Source: Alkalicoccobacillus porphyridii
GTDB taxonomy: Bacteria; Bacillota; Bacilli; Bacillales; Bacillaceae_D
Assembly (NCBI RefSeq): GCF_007293315.1
Contig: NZ_VLXZ01000002.1
Location: forward strand, 1-64,000
DNA length: 64,000 nt
Direction: 5' to 3'
Positions 6,835 through 15,474 of this stretch are shown piece after piece. The notes below the pieces were generated by a model. That model did not search any database and had not been told where the DNA came from. It saw only the letters and a list, made by a program, of their open reading frames with translations. How positions within the stretch are numbered: position 1 is the first letter of the stretch; every line of letters begins with the position of its first letter. Made by a program: the position numbers and the translations under genes.

Positions 6835-8907
6835 ATCATCTATCTTGACAGCCGAAGTAGGAATTTACTAAATGAAGTCGTATCAAATCCTGCTCTTAAG
6901 AGCTTAGACCTTGAAAAGAAACATCAGCTCAATCGACGTCAGCTCAAATACAGCTTTGATAAAATCAATGATTGGCTTGATAGTCAAAACCTACCTAGAA
7001 TAACACGGACAAAAAAGGGGGCCTTTATTGTTAGCCCTATGCTTTCATCCACGATTCGTGCTGAAGGTACAAATGAGCTAAAAGAAATCATCCCATCTGA
7101 AGATGAACGAGTGATCATGATTCTTTTGATGCTGATCTGTCGTGATGAGGAATTATCTTTGCTTCATTTCACAAGCGAATTAAAGTTTAGCAAAAACACG
7201 ATTTTAAATGACTTAAAAAAAGCTCAATTACATGCTGATCAATTTCAAATACAAATTGAGTATTCCAGACGATATGGCTACGAGTTGTCAGGCAAAGAAT
7301 TCTCCATACGTAATCTATTTATTTCATTAATTGAGAGCTGTTTAAACATCCACCATGGAAAAAGTTATGTTATTCAAGCTACCAACTTGTCTTCTTCTGA
7401 ATTAGTCAGCTTTCAACACAAAATAGACTGTGTTGAAGCAGAGCTAGGTCTTAAATTCACAGACACCAAAATCGAAGCCATGCCCTATATTTTAGCATTT
7501 ATCTTACGACGAATTAAAAAATCCAAGACCATTGATTCATTTAACATTCATTATGATGAACTCTCTGATACGAAAGAGTACCGTGCGACAGAACGAATAC
7601 TTGATGATGCAGGAAATGTACCAATTAGTGATCGGCTGTTCATTACCCTCCACTTGCTTTCAACGAATGTCTATTGGTCTGAAAGTATTTCAGATGACGT
7701 TATTCCTGAGCTACGAGAGGCCTTAAATGAAATGCTTGAACTGTTTGAAAAACGATCGTGCATTTTTCTTAAAAACAAGGAACAGCTGCTAAACAAGTTA
7801 ATGCTTCACACAAAACCTGCTTATTATCGCATCAAATATAAGCTTACACATGTCAATGAAGGACACCAAACTACGAGCCCAGAATTTGATGAGCTACACC
7901 ACATTGCTAAGATTGCGCTGAAACCATTGGAGAATCTTATAGGTGAATCCATTCCTGACCATGAGGCCATGTATTTAACCATGTTTTTAGGAGGCTGGCT
8001 TACAAAACAAGGCGATAGTTTACAAGAAAAAATAAAAGCCGTGGTCGTTTGCCCGAATGGAGTAGCCATCTCTCGATTAATGCTCTCTCAGCTAGATGAT
8101 CTATTTCCCGAGTTTGTTTTTTTAGAGGCATTGTCTGTAAGAGAATTCCAATCTTACAGCCTCCATTATGATCTCGTATTCTCGCCTATATATGTTGAAA
8201 CGGGGAAAAAGCTGTTTATTATTTCATCCTTAATGGATGAAGAGGAGAAGCTACGTTTACGAAAACAAGTGATGACTGAAACCAGTGGGGTGATTCCACT
8301 TGATGTCCATTTAGAGCAAATGATGAACATCATTGATGATAACGCCACGATTCATAATAAGGAAACACTTAAACAGGAGCTGGGTAGGTTAATTAAACAA
8401 GATTCTTCCGCTCCTGAGAACAAAGTTTTAGAACCAGCAACGGTTACACTTTCAGACCTTTTACATGAATCAACTATACAACTCGTGACCAAGGTTCATG
8501 CTTGGGAGGATGCGATCGTTTTAGCCGCACAGCCTCTCTTAACTGACAAAAGCATCACGCCTAATTATGTAGAAGCACTGCTTAAACTAGACACGGAGGA
8601 TCCGCACATAGTCATCGGATCAAATACAGCGATCCCTCATGCGGACCCGGAAGCAGGCGTCAGGCGAGTCTCAATGAGTCTATTACAGATTAAAGAAGGC
8701 GTAACATTTGCCCAGACTCATACGATTCACTCGGTAATCATTATAGCGGCTCCTGATAAATATCAACATTTAAAAGCACTTAGGCAACTTATTAAACTCT
8801 CTCAGAATCCACACATTATGAATGACTTAAAGTCATCAAAAAATGCAAATGAAATTGCTCATGTTATAAAGCAAAGCATTTCAGAAGATTCACCCTTACC
8901 AACATAG
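6835..8907 (+). CDS. PRD-containing transcriptional activator with EIIB and EIIA domains (MtlR/ManR type)
   Basis: Regulator of the downstream galactitol-type PTS operon, controlled by PTS phosphorylation. Domain order: N-terminal winged helix (..LNRRQLKYSFDKINDWL..), a second HTH (..LSLLHFTSELKFSKNTILND..), two PRD domains, an EIIB-like domain with the phospho-Cys motif VVVCPNGVAISRLML, and a C-terminal EIIA domain with the phospho-His motif NTAIPHADPEAG. The frame is clearly coding back to about 6841 (YLDSRSRNLLNEVV), well before the first in-frame ATG at 7039. No ATG, GTG or TTG exists in frame between the stop at 6811 and there. The best guess is a rare ATC start at 6835 after GGAAGGGGGGG. 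Alternatively, the G7 run hides an indel, because the ATG at 6818 would be in frame with one more G. Confidence 0.8.
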   Translation: MIYLDSRSRNLLNEVVSNPALKSLDLEKKHQLNRRQLKYSFDKINDWLDSQNLPRITRTKKGAFIVSPMLSSTIRAEGTNELKEIIPSEDERVIMILLMLICRDEELSLLHFTSELKFSKNTILNDLKKAQLHADQFQIQIEYSRRYGYELSGKEFSIRNLFISLIESCLNIHHGKSYVIQATNLSSSELVSFQHKIDCVEAELGLKFTDTKIEAMPYILAFILRRIKKSKTIDSFNIHYDELSDTKEYRATERILDDAGNVPISDRLFITLHLLSTNVYWSESISDDVIPELREALNEMLELFEKRSCIFLKNKEQLLNKLMLHTKPAYYRIKYKLTHVNEGHQTTSPEFDELHHIAKIALKPLENLIGESIPDHEAMYLTMFLGGWLTKQGDSLQEKIKAVVVCPNGVAISRLMLSQLDDLFPEFVFLEALSVREFQSYSLHYDLVFSPIYVETGKKLFIISSLMDEEEKLRLRKQVMTETSGVIPLDVHLEQMMNIIDDNATIHNKETLKQELGRLIKQDSSAPENKVLEPATVTLSDLLHESTIQLVTKVHAWEDAIVLAAQPLLTDKSITPNYVEALLKLDTEDPHIVIGSNTAIPHADPEAGVRRVSMSLLQIKEGVTFAQTHTIHSVIIIAAPDKYQHLKALRQLIKLSQNPHIMNDLKSSKNANEIAHVIKQSISEDSPLPT

Positions 8908-8927
8908 ATAAAGAGGTGCCCAAATCA

Positions 8928-9416
8928 ATGACCACAATGTATATTGATCAATCATTAATCCTGCAAGGCATAAAGGTCTCTTCCAAAGAAGATGCCCTTA
9001 GACTTATGGCAACATGCATGCATGAGCAAGGAGCTGTAAAAGCAAGTTACATTGAAGCCATTATCGAAAGAGAGAACAACTACGCTACTGGCCTTCCCAC
9101 TAAGGGGGTTGCTGTGGCTATCCCCCACACTGATCGAGAGCACGTCATAAAGAAAAGCTTGTGTGTTGGGGTATTAGAGGAGCCTGTTGACTTTGTCATT
9201 ATGGGTGAAAGCGAGCAAACAGTACCTGTTAAGCTAATTTTCATGCTTGCAATGGATGAAAATCATGCCCAACTCGCTCTCTTACAAAAGCTAATGAGTG
9301 TATTTCAAAATGAACAAATCCTGCTCTCTTTGGCCAATGAAACACATAAAGAGACGATTATTTCTCTATTAAGAGATGAATTGGATTTAACTTTAGAAGG
9401 AGGTGAAAATACATGA
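8928..9416 (+). CDS. gatA: PTS EIIA component (fructose/mannitol-type, galactitol PTS)
   Basis: Cytoplasmic phosphocarrier, 162 aa, that accepts phosphate from HPr and hands it to EIIB. The active-site histidine sits in GVAVAIPHTDREHV (about residues 61-74), the hallmark of the PTS_EIIA_2 fold. The start ATG at 8928 has AGAGGTG 9 nt upstream; an in-frame GTG at 8916 overlaps that ribosome binding site and is rejected. It begins 20 bp after the regulator gene and overlaps EIIB by 4 bp (ATGA). The gat assignment rests on the neighbouring EIIC and GatD-like dehydrogenase. Confidence 0.85.
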   Translation: MTTMYIDQSLILQGIKVSSKEDALRLMATCMHEQGAVKASYIEAIIERENNYATGLPTKGVAVAIPHTDREHVIKKSLCVGVLEEPVDFVIMGESEQTVPVKLIFMLAMDENHAQLALLQKLMSVFQNEQILLSLANETHKETIISLLRDELDLTLEGGENT

Positions 9417-9694
9417 AAAAGCGTGTTTTAGTTGCTTGTGGTACTGGGATTGCCACATCCACCATTGTAAATGAAGCCATTGAAACAATGATTAAGGAAA
9501 ACAAGATTGAGGCTGAGGTTCTACAAATTAAAGTTTCAGATATTCCTTCATATGTCGACTCCGCCCATCTATTGGTTACAACAACCATCGTTAAAACAGA
9601 ATACCCATTCCCAGTCATTAATGCTCGTTCCTTCCTAACAGGAATTGGTTTAGAAGAGACAAAACAAGAGATTCTGGATGAATTAAAAAAATAA
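9413..9694 (+). CDS. gatB: PTS EIIB component (galactitol/lactose-type fold)
   Basis: A 93-aa phosphocarrier. The phospho-cysteine lies in the N-terminal P-loop-like motif VACGTGIATSTIV (Cys about residue 9), typical of GatB-like EIIB proteins. It passes phosphate from EIIA to the sugar alcohol at EIIC. It overlaps the EIIA gene by ATGA, so the two are translationally coupled. The 111-bp spacer to EIIC contains a strong hairpin. Confidence 0.9.
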   Translation: MKKRVLVACGTGIATSTIVNEAIETMIKENKIEAEVLQIKVSDIPSYVDSAHLLVTTTIVKTEYPFPVINARSFLTGIGLEETKQEILDELKK

Positions 9695-9709
9695 ACGGAT
9701 GTTTAAACA

Positions 9710-9739
9710 TGGGGGACACTCATAATCGTATGTCCCCCC
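9710..9739 (+). other. Intra-operon hairpin between EIIB and EIIC
   Basis: GGGGGACA (9711-9718) and TGTCCCCC (9731-9738) form a perfect 8-bp, GC-rich stem with a 12-nt loop and no U-run. It may act as an mRNA processing or stability element, or as a weak attenuator, between gatB and gatC. Confidence 0.6.
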
Positions 9740-9805
9740 TCAAACTTTAACGATTAAAATTGATGCACCCTATATAGATTCTTGAATGTTAAAGGAGGAT
9801 ATCTC

Positions 9806-11071
9806 ATGCAACAGATGATTGACTGGTTACAAGCATTTCTTGATTTAGGTCCTACCGTTATTTTACCCGTCGCTATATTTCTATTAGGATTATTTTTCCG
9901 TCAAAAAATCGGAAAAGCTTTTCGCTCCGCTATCACCATTGGTGTAGCCTTCGTTGGGATCTTTCTTGTTGTTGATCTTCTTGTTAACAACCTTGGTCCA
10001 GCAGCTGAAGCAATGGTTGCTCGGCTCGGTGTTGAATTAAATATTATTGATGTTGGCTGGCCAGCCGCTGCCACTATTTCTTGGGCAAGTCCGGTAGCAG
10101 CATTTGTTATTCCATTAGCTCTTGTCGTAAACGTTGTTATGCTTGTTACTAAAACAACCAAAACAATGAATGTAGATATTTGGAACTTCTGGCATTACAC
10201 CTTTATTGGAGCCATCGTATTTGTCCTTTCTGATGGTAGCTTTGTTCAAGCGCTAGTTGCCGCTGTGATCTTCCAAATTGTCTGCTTAAAGGTCGCTGAC
10301 TACACAGCCCCCATGCTTGAAAAATACTTTGAGTTACCTGGGATTTCAGTAGCAACGGGAAGTACCATTTCCTATGCGATTTTAGGTATTCCAATGGTTC
10401 GCTTACTTCAAAGGATACCTGGAATTAATAAGCTGAATGCAGATCCAGAATCGATTCAACGTCGCTTTGGTGTATTCGGAGAATCTCTTATTATTGGGTT
10501 GGTACTCGGATTATTACTAGGAGTTCTTGCTGGTTACAGCGTAGGTGACACCATTAACATTGGTATGTCTATGGCAGCTGTTATGCTCCTCATGCCTCGG
10601 ATGGTGAAGATCCTTATGGAAGGACTTATGCCTGTTTCTGAATCCGCACGTGAATTTCTCAATAAACGTTTTGGCACAAAGGACATTTATATCGGTTTAG
10701 ATGCAGCTGTAGCAATTGGACATCCATCTGTTATTGCAACCGCACTTCTTTTAGTACCAATTACAGTTATTCTTGCGATTGTTCTTCCGGGTAATAACGT
10801 ACTGCCTTTTGGTGACCTCGCAACGATTCCATTTATTGTCGCCTTTATTGTTGGCGCCGCAAGAGGCAATATTATGCACTCTGTTATTGTAGGTACGTTT
10901 CTTATTGGTATATCTCTTTACATGGCTACAGAGATTGCGCCACTGCACACAGCGATGGCTGAAAGCGCAGCATTCCAACTTCCTGAGGGTACAAGCTTGA
11001 TTTCAAGTATTGATCAGGGTGGAAACCATGTGAATTATGTCATCTATAAACTATTCCAATTGTTTAATTAA
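9806..11071 (+). CDS. gatC: PTS EIIC, galactitol permease
   Basis: Membrane translocation subunit, 421 aa and highly hydrophobic throughout. The GatC-family signature LMPRMVKILMEGLMPVSESA is visible near the middle, followed by ..YIGLDAAVAIGHPSVIATAL.. and ..VLPGNNVLPFGDLATIPF... It imports and phosphorylates galactitol or a similar hexitol/pentitol. The start at 9806 is fixed by AAAGGAGG 7 nt upstream; an in-frame TTG at 9782 is upstream of that site. It is followed 16 bp later by a zinc dehydrogenase. Confidence 0.9.
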   Translation: MQQMIDWLQAFLDLGPTVILPVAIFLLGLFFRQKIGKAFRSAITIGVAFVGIFLVVDLLVNNLGPAAEAMVARLGVELNIIDVGWPAAATISWASPVAAFVIPLALVVNVVMLVTKTTKTMNVDIWNFWHYTFIGAIVFVLSDGSFVQALVAAVIFQIVCLKVADYTAPMLEKYFELPGISVATGSTISYAILGIPMVRLLQRIPGINKLNADPESIQRRFGVFGESLIIGLVLGLLLGVLAGYSVGDTINIGMSMAAVMLLMPRMVKILMEGLMPVSESAREFLNKRFGTKDIYIGLDAAVAIGHPSVIATALLLVPITVILAIVLPGNNVLPFGDLATIPFIVAFIVGAARGNIMHSVIVGTFLIGISLYMATEIAPLHTAMAESAAFQLPEGTSLISSIDQGGNHVNYVIYKLFQLFN

Positions 11072-11087
11072 TACGGGGGTGCAATGA

Positions 11088-12119
11088 ATGAAAGCATTAG
11101 TGAAAGAAAAGCTAGGATTCGGCAATCTCAGCCTCTTAACAGTGGATGAACCCACCGTCAAAGCAGGTCAAGTAAAGATTGAAGTCAAATACGCTGGAAT
11201 CTGCGGATCTGATTTGCACACGTATGAAGGGAATTATAAAGTAAATGCCCCTGTTACTCTTGGCCACGAATTTGCCGGAGTTGTGACCGAGGTTGGTGCT
11301 GAAGTATCAGACTTTCAGGTTGGTGATCGTGTTACATCAGAGACCACCTTTTATATTTGTGGGGAGTGTCGGTACTGCAAATCTGGTGACTTTAATCTTT
11401 GTAATCACCGAAAAGGAATTGGGACTCAGGTTAATGGAGGCTTTGCAAAGTATTTAGTCGCAAAGGCAAGCAGTGTTCATAAGCTTCCTAAGAATGTGGA
11501 TTATGCGTCTGCATCATTAACCGAGCCACTAGCCTGCGCTTATCATGCTGTAAATAAGGCAACGATTCAACCAGGGGATGTTGCGGTTGTTCTAGGACCT
11601 GGACCTATTGGATTATTAACAGCTCAAGTTGCTAGAGCTTTCGGGGCAAGAGTGGTTATTACAGGACTCACAAATGATCAAACTCGTTTAGATAAAGCAA
11701 AAGAACTCGGTATTGAAGACATCGTGAATATTGAAAAGGAAGATATCAAAGAACGCGTGGACCATCTGACAAATGGCTATGGCGCAGATCTAATCTTTGA
11801 ATGCACCGGAGCAGTCCCAGCTGCCAATATGGGATTAGATTTACTAGCGAAAAAAGGGCAATACGTACAGGTCGGAATTTTTTCACAAGCGAAAATCGAG
11901 ATCGATTTCGAGAAAATTATTCAAAAGGAAATTCGTGTGGTTGGAACGCGTAGTCAAAAGTCTGCAGACTGGGAACCATCCTTAGAAATGATGAATGACG
12001 GACGCGTGGATGCAAAAGCACTCATCACACACGAATTCAACATTGATGAATGGGATAAAGGCTACGAAGCGATAAAGAGCGGTAAAGCGATTAAGGTATC
12101 GCTATTGCCACTAGATTAA
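11088..12119 (+). CDS. Zinc-dependent polyol dehydrogenase (MDR family)
   Basis: NAD(P)-dependent medium-chain dehydrogenase, 343 aa. Catalytic zinc ligands are in GICGSDLH, GHEFAG and TEPLAC. The structural zinc lobe has four cysteines in CGECRYCKSGDFNLC, and the Rossmann motif is LGPGPIGLL. It resembles sorbitol and threonine dehydrogenases. It lies between EIIC and the GatD-like enzyme, so the operon holds two paralogous dehydrogenases. One presumably oxidises the phosphorylated polyol; the other may act on a related polyol or a later intermediate. The substrate is inferred from context only. Confidence 0.87.
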   Translation: MKALVKEKLGFGNLSLLTVDEPTVKAGQVKIEVKYAGICGSDLHTYEGNYKVNAPVTLGHEFAGVVTEVGAEVSDFQVGDRVTSETTFYICGECRYCKSGDFNLCNHRKGIGTQVNGGFAKYLVAKASSVHKLPKNVDYASASLTEPLACAYHAVNKATIQPGDVAVVLGPGPIGLLTAQVARAFGARVVITGLTNDQTRLDKAKELGIEDIVNIEKEDIKERVDHLTNGYGADLIFECTGAVPAANMGLDLLAKKGQYVQVGIFSQAKIEIDFEKIIQKEIRVVGTRSQKSADWEPSLEMMNDGRVDAKALITHEFNIDEWDKGYEAIKSGKAIKVSLLPLD

Positions 12120-12138
12120 AACGAGGAGGTCGGTAACA

Positions 12139-12309
12139 GTGATTCAATTTATGGTCGATTCAATGCTTGGTCCTCACGGAAAGATGGTAAGTACATTTTA
12201 TTTGGAGAATCAGTTTGTCATTAATTCAATCATTGTAGGAGCAGGAATGATCGGATTATTTAAGCGCAGAAAAAAAGAAGAACATGCTAAGACCTCTGAA
12301 TCTATGTAA
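12139..12309 (+). CDS. Small membrane peptide in the gat operon (56 aa)
   Basis: A short gene starting with GTG at 12139, preceded by GAGGAGGT with 8-nt spacing, which is among the best ribosome binding sites in the operon. The product opens MIQFMVDSMLGPHGKM, has one hydrophobic segment (FVINSIIVGAGMIGLF, about residues 26-41) followed by KRRKKEE, so the C terminus would be cytoplasmic. It lies 19 bp after one dehydrogenase and 26 bp before the next, all in one operon. I do not recognise the family. A role in assembling or regulating the PTS permease is possible but unproven. Confidence 0.72.
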   Translation: MIQFMVDSMLGPHGKMVSTFYLENQFVINSIIVGAGMIGLFKRRKKEEHAKTSESM

Positions 12310-12335
12310 ATTCCATTTGAATAAGGTGATAAAGC

Positions 12336-13385
12336 ATGAACGCATTAAATCTATACGACATTGAGGATTTGCGATTTGAATCCACCGCTTCTCCTGAGGT
12401 GAAAGCAGCAGATGATATTGTTATACGAGTCAAGATCGCTGGAATCTGCGGCTCAGACCTCTCGAGATACCGGAAACTAGGACCCTATGTGAAGGGGATG
12501 ACTTGGGGGCATGAATTTTCAGGAGTGGTTGAAGCCGTTGGCGAGAACGTAACTCATGTGAAGCCAGGAAATCGTGTAGCGGCCTGCCCTACGATTGCTT
12601 GTGGTATCTGCAACAGCTGCTTAAAAGGATTTCCATCACAATGTAATCACCTTTCCGTCATTGGAGCTAAACAGCCTGGTGGTTTTGCTGAATTTACTAA
12701 GCTGCCGGCAAGAAACGTCCTGCCCATACCTGATTCCATTTCCATGGATCACGCCTCTTTAGTCGAGCCCTCGGCAGTAGCAGCGCACGGACTCTACCTA
12801 ACTAGTCTCCAACCAGGTGGCACTGTCGCTGTGCTTGGCTGCGGAAACATCGGTCTATTATCTATTGCTTGGGCAAAGCTTTTTGGTGCCTCCGCTATCT
12901 ATGCTATTGATATTGATCCAAAAAAACTTGAATTGGCAAAGCAGATGGGTGCAGATGTCATAATTAATCCTTTAGAAGTAGCTGCGCATGAACAACTATC
13001 ATCTTTAACCGAAGGAGACGGTGTCGATGTAGCGGTTGAATCTGCTGGTTCCCCCCTCACCTCCGCACAAGTATTTGCTCTTCCCCGCAAAGGTGGAGAG
13101 GTTGTATTCATGGGTATACCCTATGGAGACGTTTCTATAGAACGATTTTATTTCGAAAAGATTGTCCGTAATGAACTAAAAGTATACGGATCGTGGAATG
13201 CTGTCTCTTCCCCTTTTCCAGGCAAAGAGTGGACCACAACTATTCAGAAAATGAGTACAGGTGAACTAAACGTAGCCCCTATGATTACTCATCGACTCCC
13301 CCTTCGAGAGGGACCACAGGCGTTTCACGACATCATTCATCAGAAGGATTTTTACGGCAAAGTCTTGCTGGATCCTACTCAATGA
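12336..13385 (+). CDS. gatD: Galactitol-1-phosphate 5-dehydrogenase
   Basis: Oxidises galactitol 1-phosphate to tagatose 6-phosphate using NAD and zinc. The 349-aa MDR protein has catalytic zinc residues in GICGSDLSRY, GHEFSG and VEPSAVA, structural cysteines in CGICNSCLKGFPSQC, and the NAD motif LGCGNIGLL. The C-terminal stretch GSWNAVSSPFPGKEWTT resembles the same region of E. coli GatD, which supports this assignment over a generic sorbitol dehydrogenase. It is the last gene of the operon. Tagatose-6-phosphate kinase and aldolase are not in the window, so the pathway must be completed elsewhere. Confidence 0.85.
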   Translation: MNALNLYDIEDLRFESTASPEVKAADDIVIRVKIAGICGSDLSRYRKLGPYVKGMTWGHEFSGVVEAVGENVTHVKPGNRVAACPTIACGICNSCLKGFPSQCNHLSVIGAKQPGGFAEFTKLPARNVLPIPDSISMDHASLVEPSAVAAHGLYLTSLQPGGTVAVLGCGNIGLLSIAWAKLFGASAIYAIDIDPKKLELAKQMGADVIINPLEVAAHEQLSSLTEGDGVDVAVESAGSPLTSAQVFALPRKGGEVVFMGIPYGDVSIERFYFEKIVRNELKVYGSWNAVSSPFPGKEWTTTIQKMSTGELNVAPMITHRLPLREGPQAFHDIIHQKDFYGKVLLDPTQ

Positions 13386-13395
13386 GAAAACATAA

Positions 13396-13440
13396 GTAAA
13401 CCCGCTTTACCACGATGTTCATCGCGGTAAGCGGGTTTTG
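13396..13440. terminator. Intrinsic terminator of the gat operon
   Basis: Stem AAACCCGCTTTACCACGATG / CATCGCGGTAAGCGGGTTT followed by T-rich sequence, 10 bp after the gatD stop. It is nearly symmetrical and may work in both directions. Confidence 0.85.
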
Positions 13441-13486
13441 AATCTTGGCTTTTTTGGTTGCAGGTTGTCATAACGTGGTTCTACTT

Positions 13487-14097
13487 CTTGGTAATAGGAT
13501 AGCTTCTCTTGGAGGTGCGCTCGTCCTTCTTGGTATCGCGCCCTGCTTCTTGGTAACCGGGGCTTCTTTCTTGCTGCCTTGCTCGTCCTTCTTGGTATCA
13601 CGTCCTGCTTCTTGGTAACCTGAGCTTCTTTCTTGATGACGTGCTCATCCTTCTTGGTATCGCGCCCTGCTTCTTGGTAACTGGAGCTTCTTTCTTGATG
13701 ACGTGCTCATCCTTCTTGGTATCGCGCCATGCTACTTGGTAACCTGAGCTTCTTTCTTGATGACGTGCTCATCCTTCTTGGTATCGCGCCCCGCTTCTTG
13801 GTAACTGGAGCTTCTTTCTTGCTGCTCTGCTCATCCTTCTTGGTAACAGGAGCTCTCCTCTTGGTGCTGTGCACTTCCTTCTTGGTACCGCTCACTGCTT
13901 CTTGTTAACAGGAGCTTCTTTCTTGCTGCCCTGCTCGTCCTTCTTGGTATCGTGCCCTGCTTCTTGGTAACCGGGGCTTCTTTCTTGCTGCCCTGCTCGT
14001 CCTTCTTGGTTTCACCCCCCTGACTCTTCGTAACAGGAGCTTCTTTCCTGTTGACGTGCTCATCCTTCTTGGTTTCGCAACCGAGGCTTCTTGCTCA
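13487..14097. repeat. Phased 62-bp repeat array 1 (CTTGGTAA cores)
   Basis: About 30 copies of a CTTGGTAA-like core (CTTGGTAA, CTTGCTGC, CTTGATGA, CTTGGTAT). The cores start at 13487, 13549, 13611, 13673, 13735 and 13797, exactly 62 bp apart. Within each period the cores are spaced 21, 21 and 20 bp. The phase continues to 13901, 13963 and 14026 with one period reduced to two units. Because 62 is not a multiple of three, the short open frames here are not repeated peptides. The array lies between the gatD terminator and a convergent gene whose stop codon falls in the last core. Degenerate cores may begin near 13444. Confidence 0.92.
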
Positions 14098-14631
14098 AAT
14101 AATCCTATGTTCCCTCCCATATTGAAGCAGCTGTTCATAAGGATCCCCTTGAAGTCCTAACATCGTACAAAAAGCAGGCTCTGTTTTTACACCTAAAGTC
14201 TTCAAGTGAATAATCTTTCGACGGAGTAATGGCCGTTGCTTTAATAGATATGCTTCAATAACCATATGTAAGTAAGCATGCTGTTTGGTTACACACTTTG
14301 GCTGGCCAAATAACTCGAATTGATAATATTTGTATATAAAATTTACTTTTATTGTGGGAACTTTTTTGACTTCCATCTTCTTCATTCTGAAGCCTTCTAG
14401 ATATCCATACTCTTCAATCATCATTTCTTCCACTCGGGAGAAGTCTCTTTCATGAATCTCCATCACAATATCTAAATCAGACGTGCTCACATCAATGCCA
14501 ATGGGGATGGTTCCGCATAAGGTTGGTGAATAGTCTGACCAAGTCCGCATAACGCCCAACGTATCAATGGCTTGAAAAACCGCTCTTTGCCTTGGTGTTC
14601 CTGACATAAGATAATCCAATGTTCGAAACAT
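14095..14631 (-). CDS. DUF4269 family protein (nucleotidyltransferase-like fold)
   Basis: A 178-aa cytoplasmic protein. The N-terminal half matches the DUF4269 pattern: YLMSGTPRQRAVFQAI, then ..YSPTLCGTIPIGIDVSTSDLDIV.., where GTIPIGID and SDLDI resemble the Gx..D.D metal site of nucleotidyltransferases. The substrate is unknown. The TGA stop (14095-14097) lies in the terminal core of repeat array 1, so the array abuts or has invaded the 3' end of the gene; the last residues (EQLLQYGREHRII) may be affected. Upstream, 14632-14809 contains only A/T-rich sequence. Confidence 0.8.
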   Translation of the reverse strand: MFRTLDYLMSGTPRQRAVFQAIDTLGVMRTWSDYSPTLCGTIPIGIDVSTSDLDIVMEIHERDFSRVEEMMIEEYGYLEGFRMKKMEVKKVPTIKVNFIYKYYQFELFGQPKCVTKQHAYLHMVIEAYLLKQRPLLRRKIIHLKTLGVKTEPAFCTMLGLQGDPYEQLLQYGREHRII

Positions 14632-14809
14632 ATCGATCCCCCACTTCCAATCAAGTTTTGACTAAAGTATAGTCACTGATTTGATTAGCAACAATTGATT
14701 TGTCTATCATTCTCCTTACAGCATTGTAAGGTTTATGAATTAAGTGTTTAAATCTCCGCCAGGCTTCAAATAGACTGGAAGAAAATGAATATCCGATCCT
14801 CACTTTTAT

Positions 14810-15340
14810 TTAGAGAGAGACCTCGACCTTTTCTGTTTCTCCATTTTTCTTTGTCATAATGAGTGTATCGACTTGTCGTAATGCAGGAGACTCCAATAAA
14901 AAACCACTGTAATGATCATGCTCATTCGTGATATCAAATTCCGCCACCAAATCACCCTCTCTACTTAGCGAAGCCTTGGTGATATCTTCAGCATCTTCAC
15001 GATCTATCAATATGGCACTATGCCTTTGCATCCCGGCTAGGGTTACAATACTGATCCCCTCACCTGCATTATTCTTTTCTACATGCGACTGAATCATATT
15101 CTCTCCTGGTGCCGCTTCTAGTAATACAATCTCGCCTTCCTGTTCAAATAGATAAATGGATGGCTCGTGTCCTTCAGGTTCATAGATTCGAAGAACTTGA
15201 TCACTCTCTTCCTCTACATAGGTTAATCCTTTTTCATATGTACGCTCAGCTGATGTAGGGTAAAAAACAACAAAATATATGGCAATTCCTATTAATAATA
15301 AGATAGATGCACCTAATGATAACCATTTTCTTTTTGACAC
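14810..15340 (-). CDS. Membrane-anchored hypothetical protein
   Basis: I do not recognise this 176-aa protein. It begins MSKRKWLSLGASILLLIGIA with one N-terminal membrane segment (about residues 8-27) and no lipobox. The remaining ~145 residues are acidic and predicted outside the cell, with beta-rich stretches such as LRIYEPEGHEPSIYLFEQEG. The start is a GTG at 15340 with AGGAGG 7 nt upstream. It is monocistronic, divergent from the partner-switching cluster. Confidence 0.7.
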   Translation of the reverse strand: MSKRKWLSLGASILLLIGIAIYFVVFYPTSAERTYEKGLTYVEEESDQVLRIYEPEGHEPSIYLFEQEGEIVLLEAAPGENMIQSHVEKNNAGEGISIVTLAGMQRHSAILIDREDAEDITKASLSREGDLVAEFDITNEHDHYSGFLLESPALRQVDTLIMTKKNGETEKVEVSL

Positions 15341-15474
15341 AAAATGTCCTCCTAAAATGCTCGTGATGGTTTTATTTTATGTCCTCTTCTTAAAAATGTC
15401 TAATAGCCACGAAAATTGTCATCAATTTTCATAAAAACAATTTACTTTCAAATGGAATAAGGGTAATATTTACT

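Noticed and set aside
13419-14138. Minus-strand open frames rich in Lys/Arg (TKKEAP-like strings) across array 1
   Set aside because: The 62-bp period shifts the frame every repeat, none has a ribosome binding site, and the same DNA pattern occurs elsewhere without open frames. They are by-products of the array.
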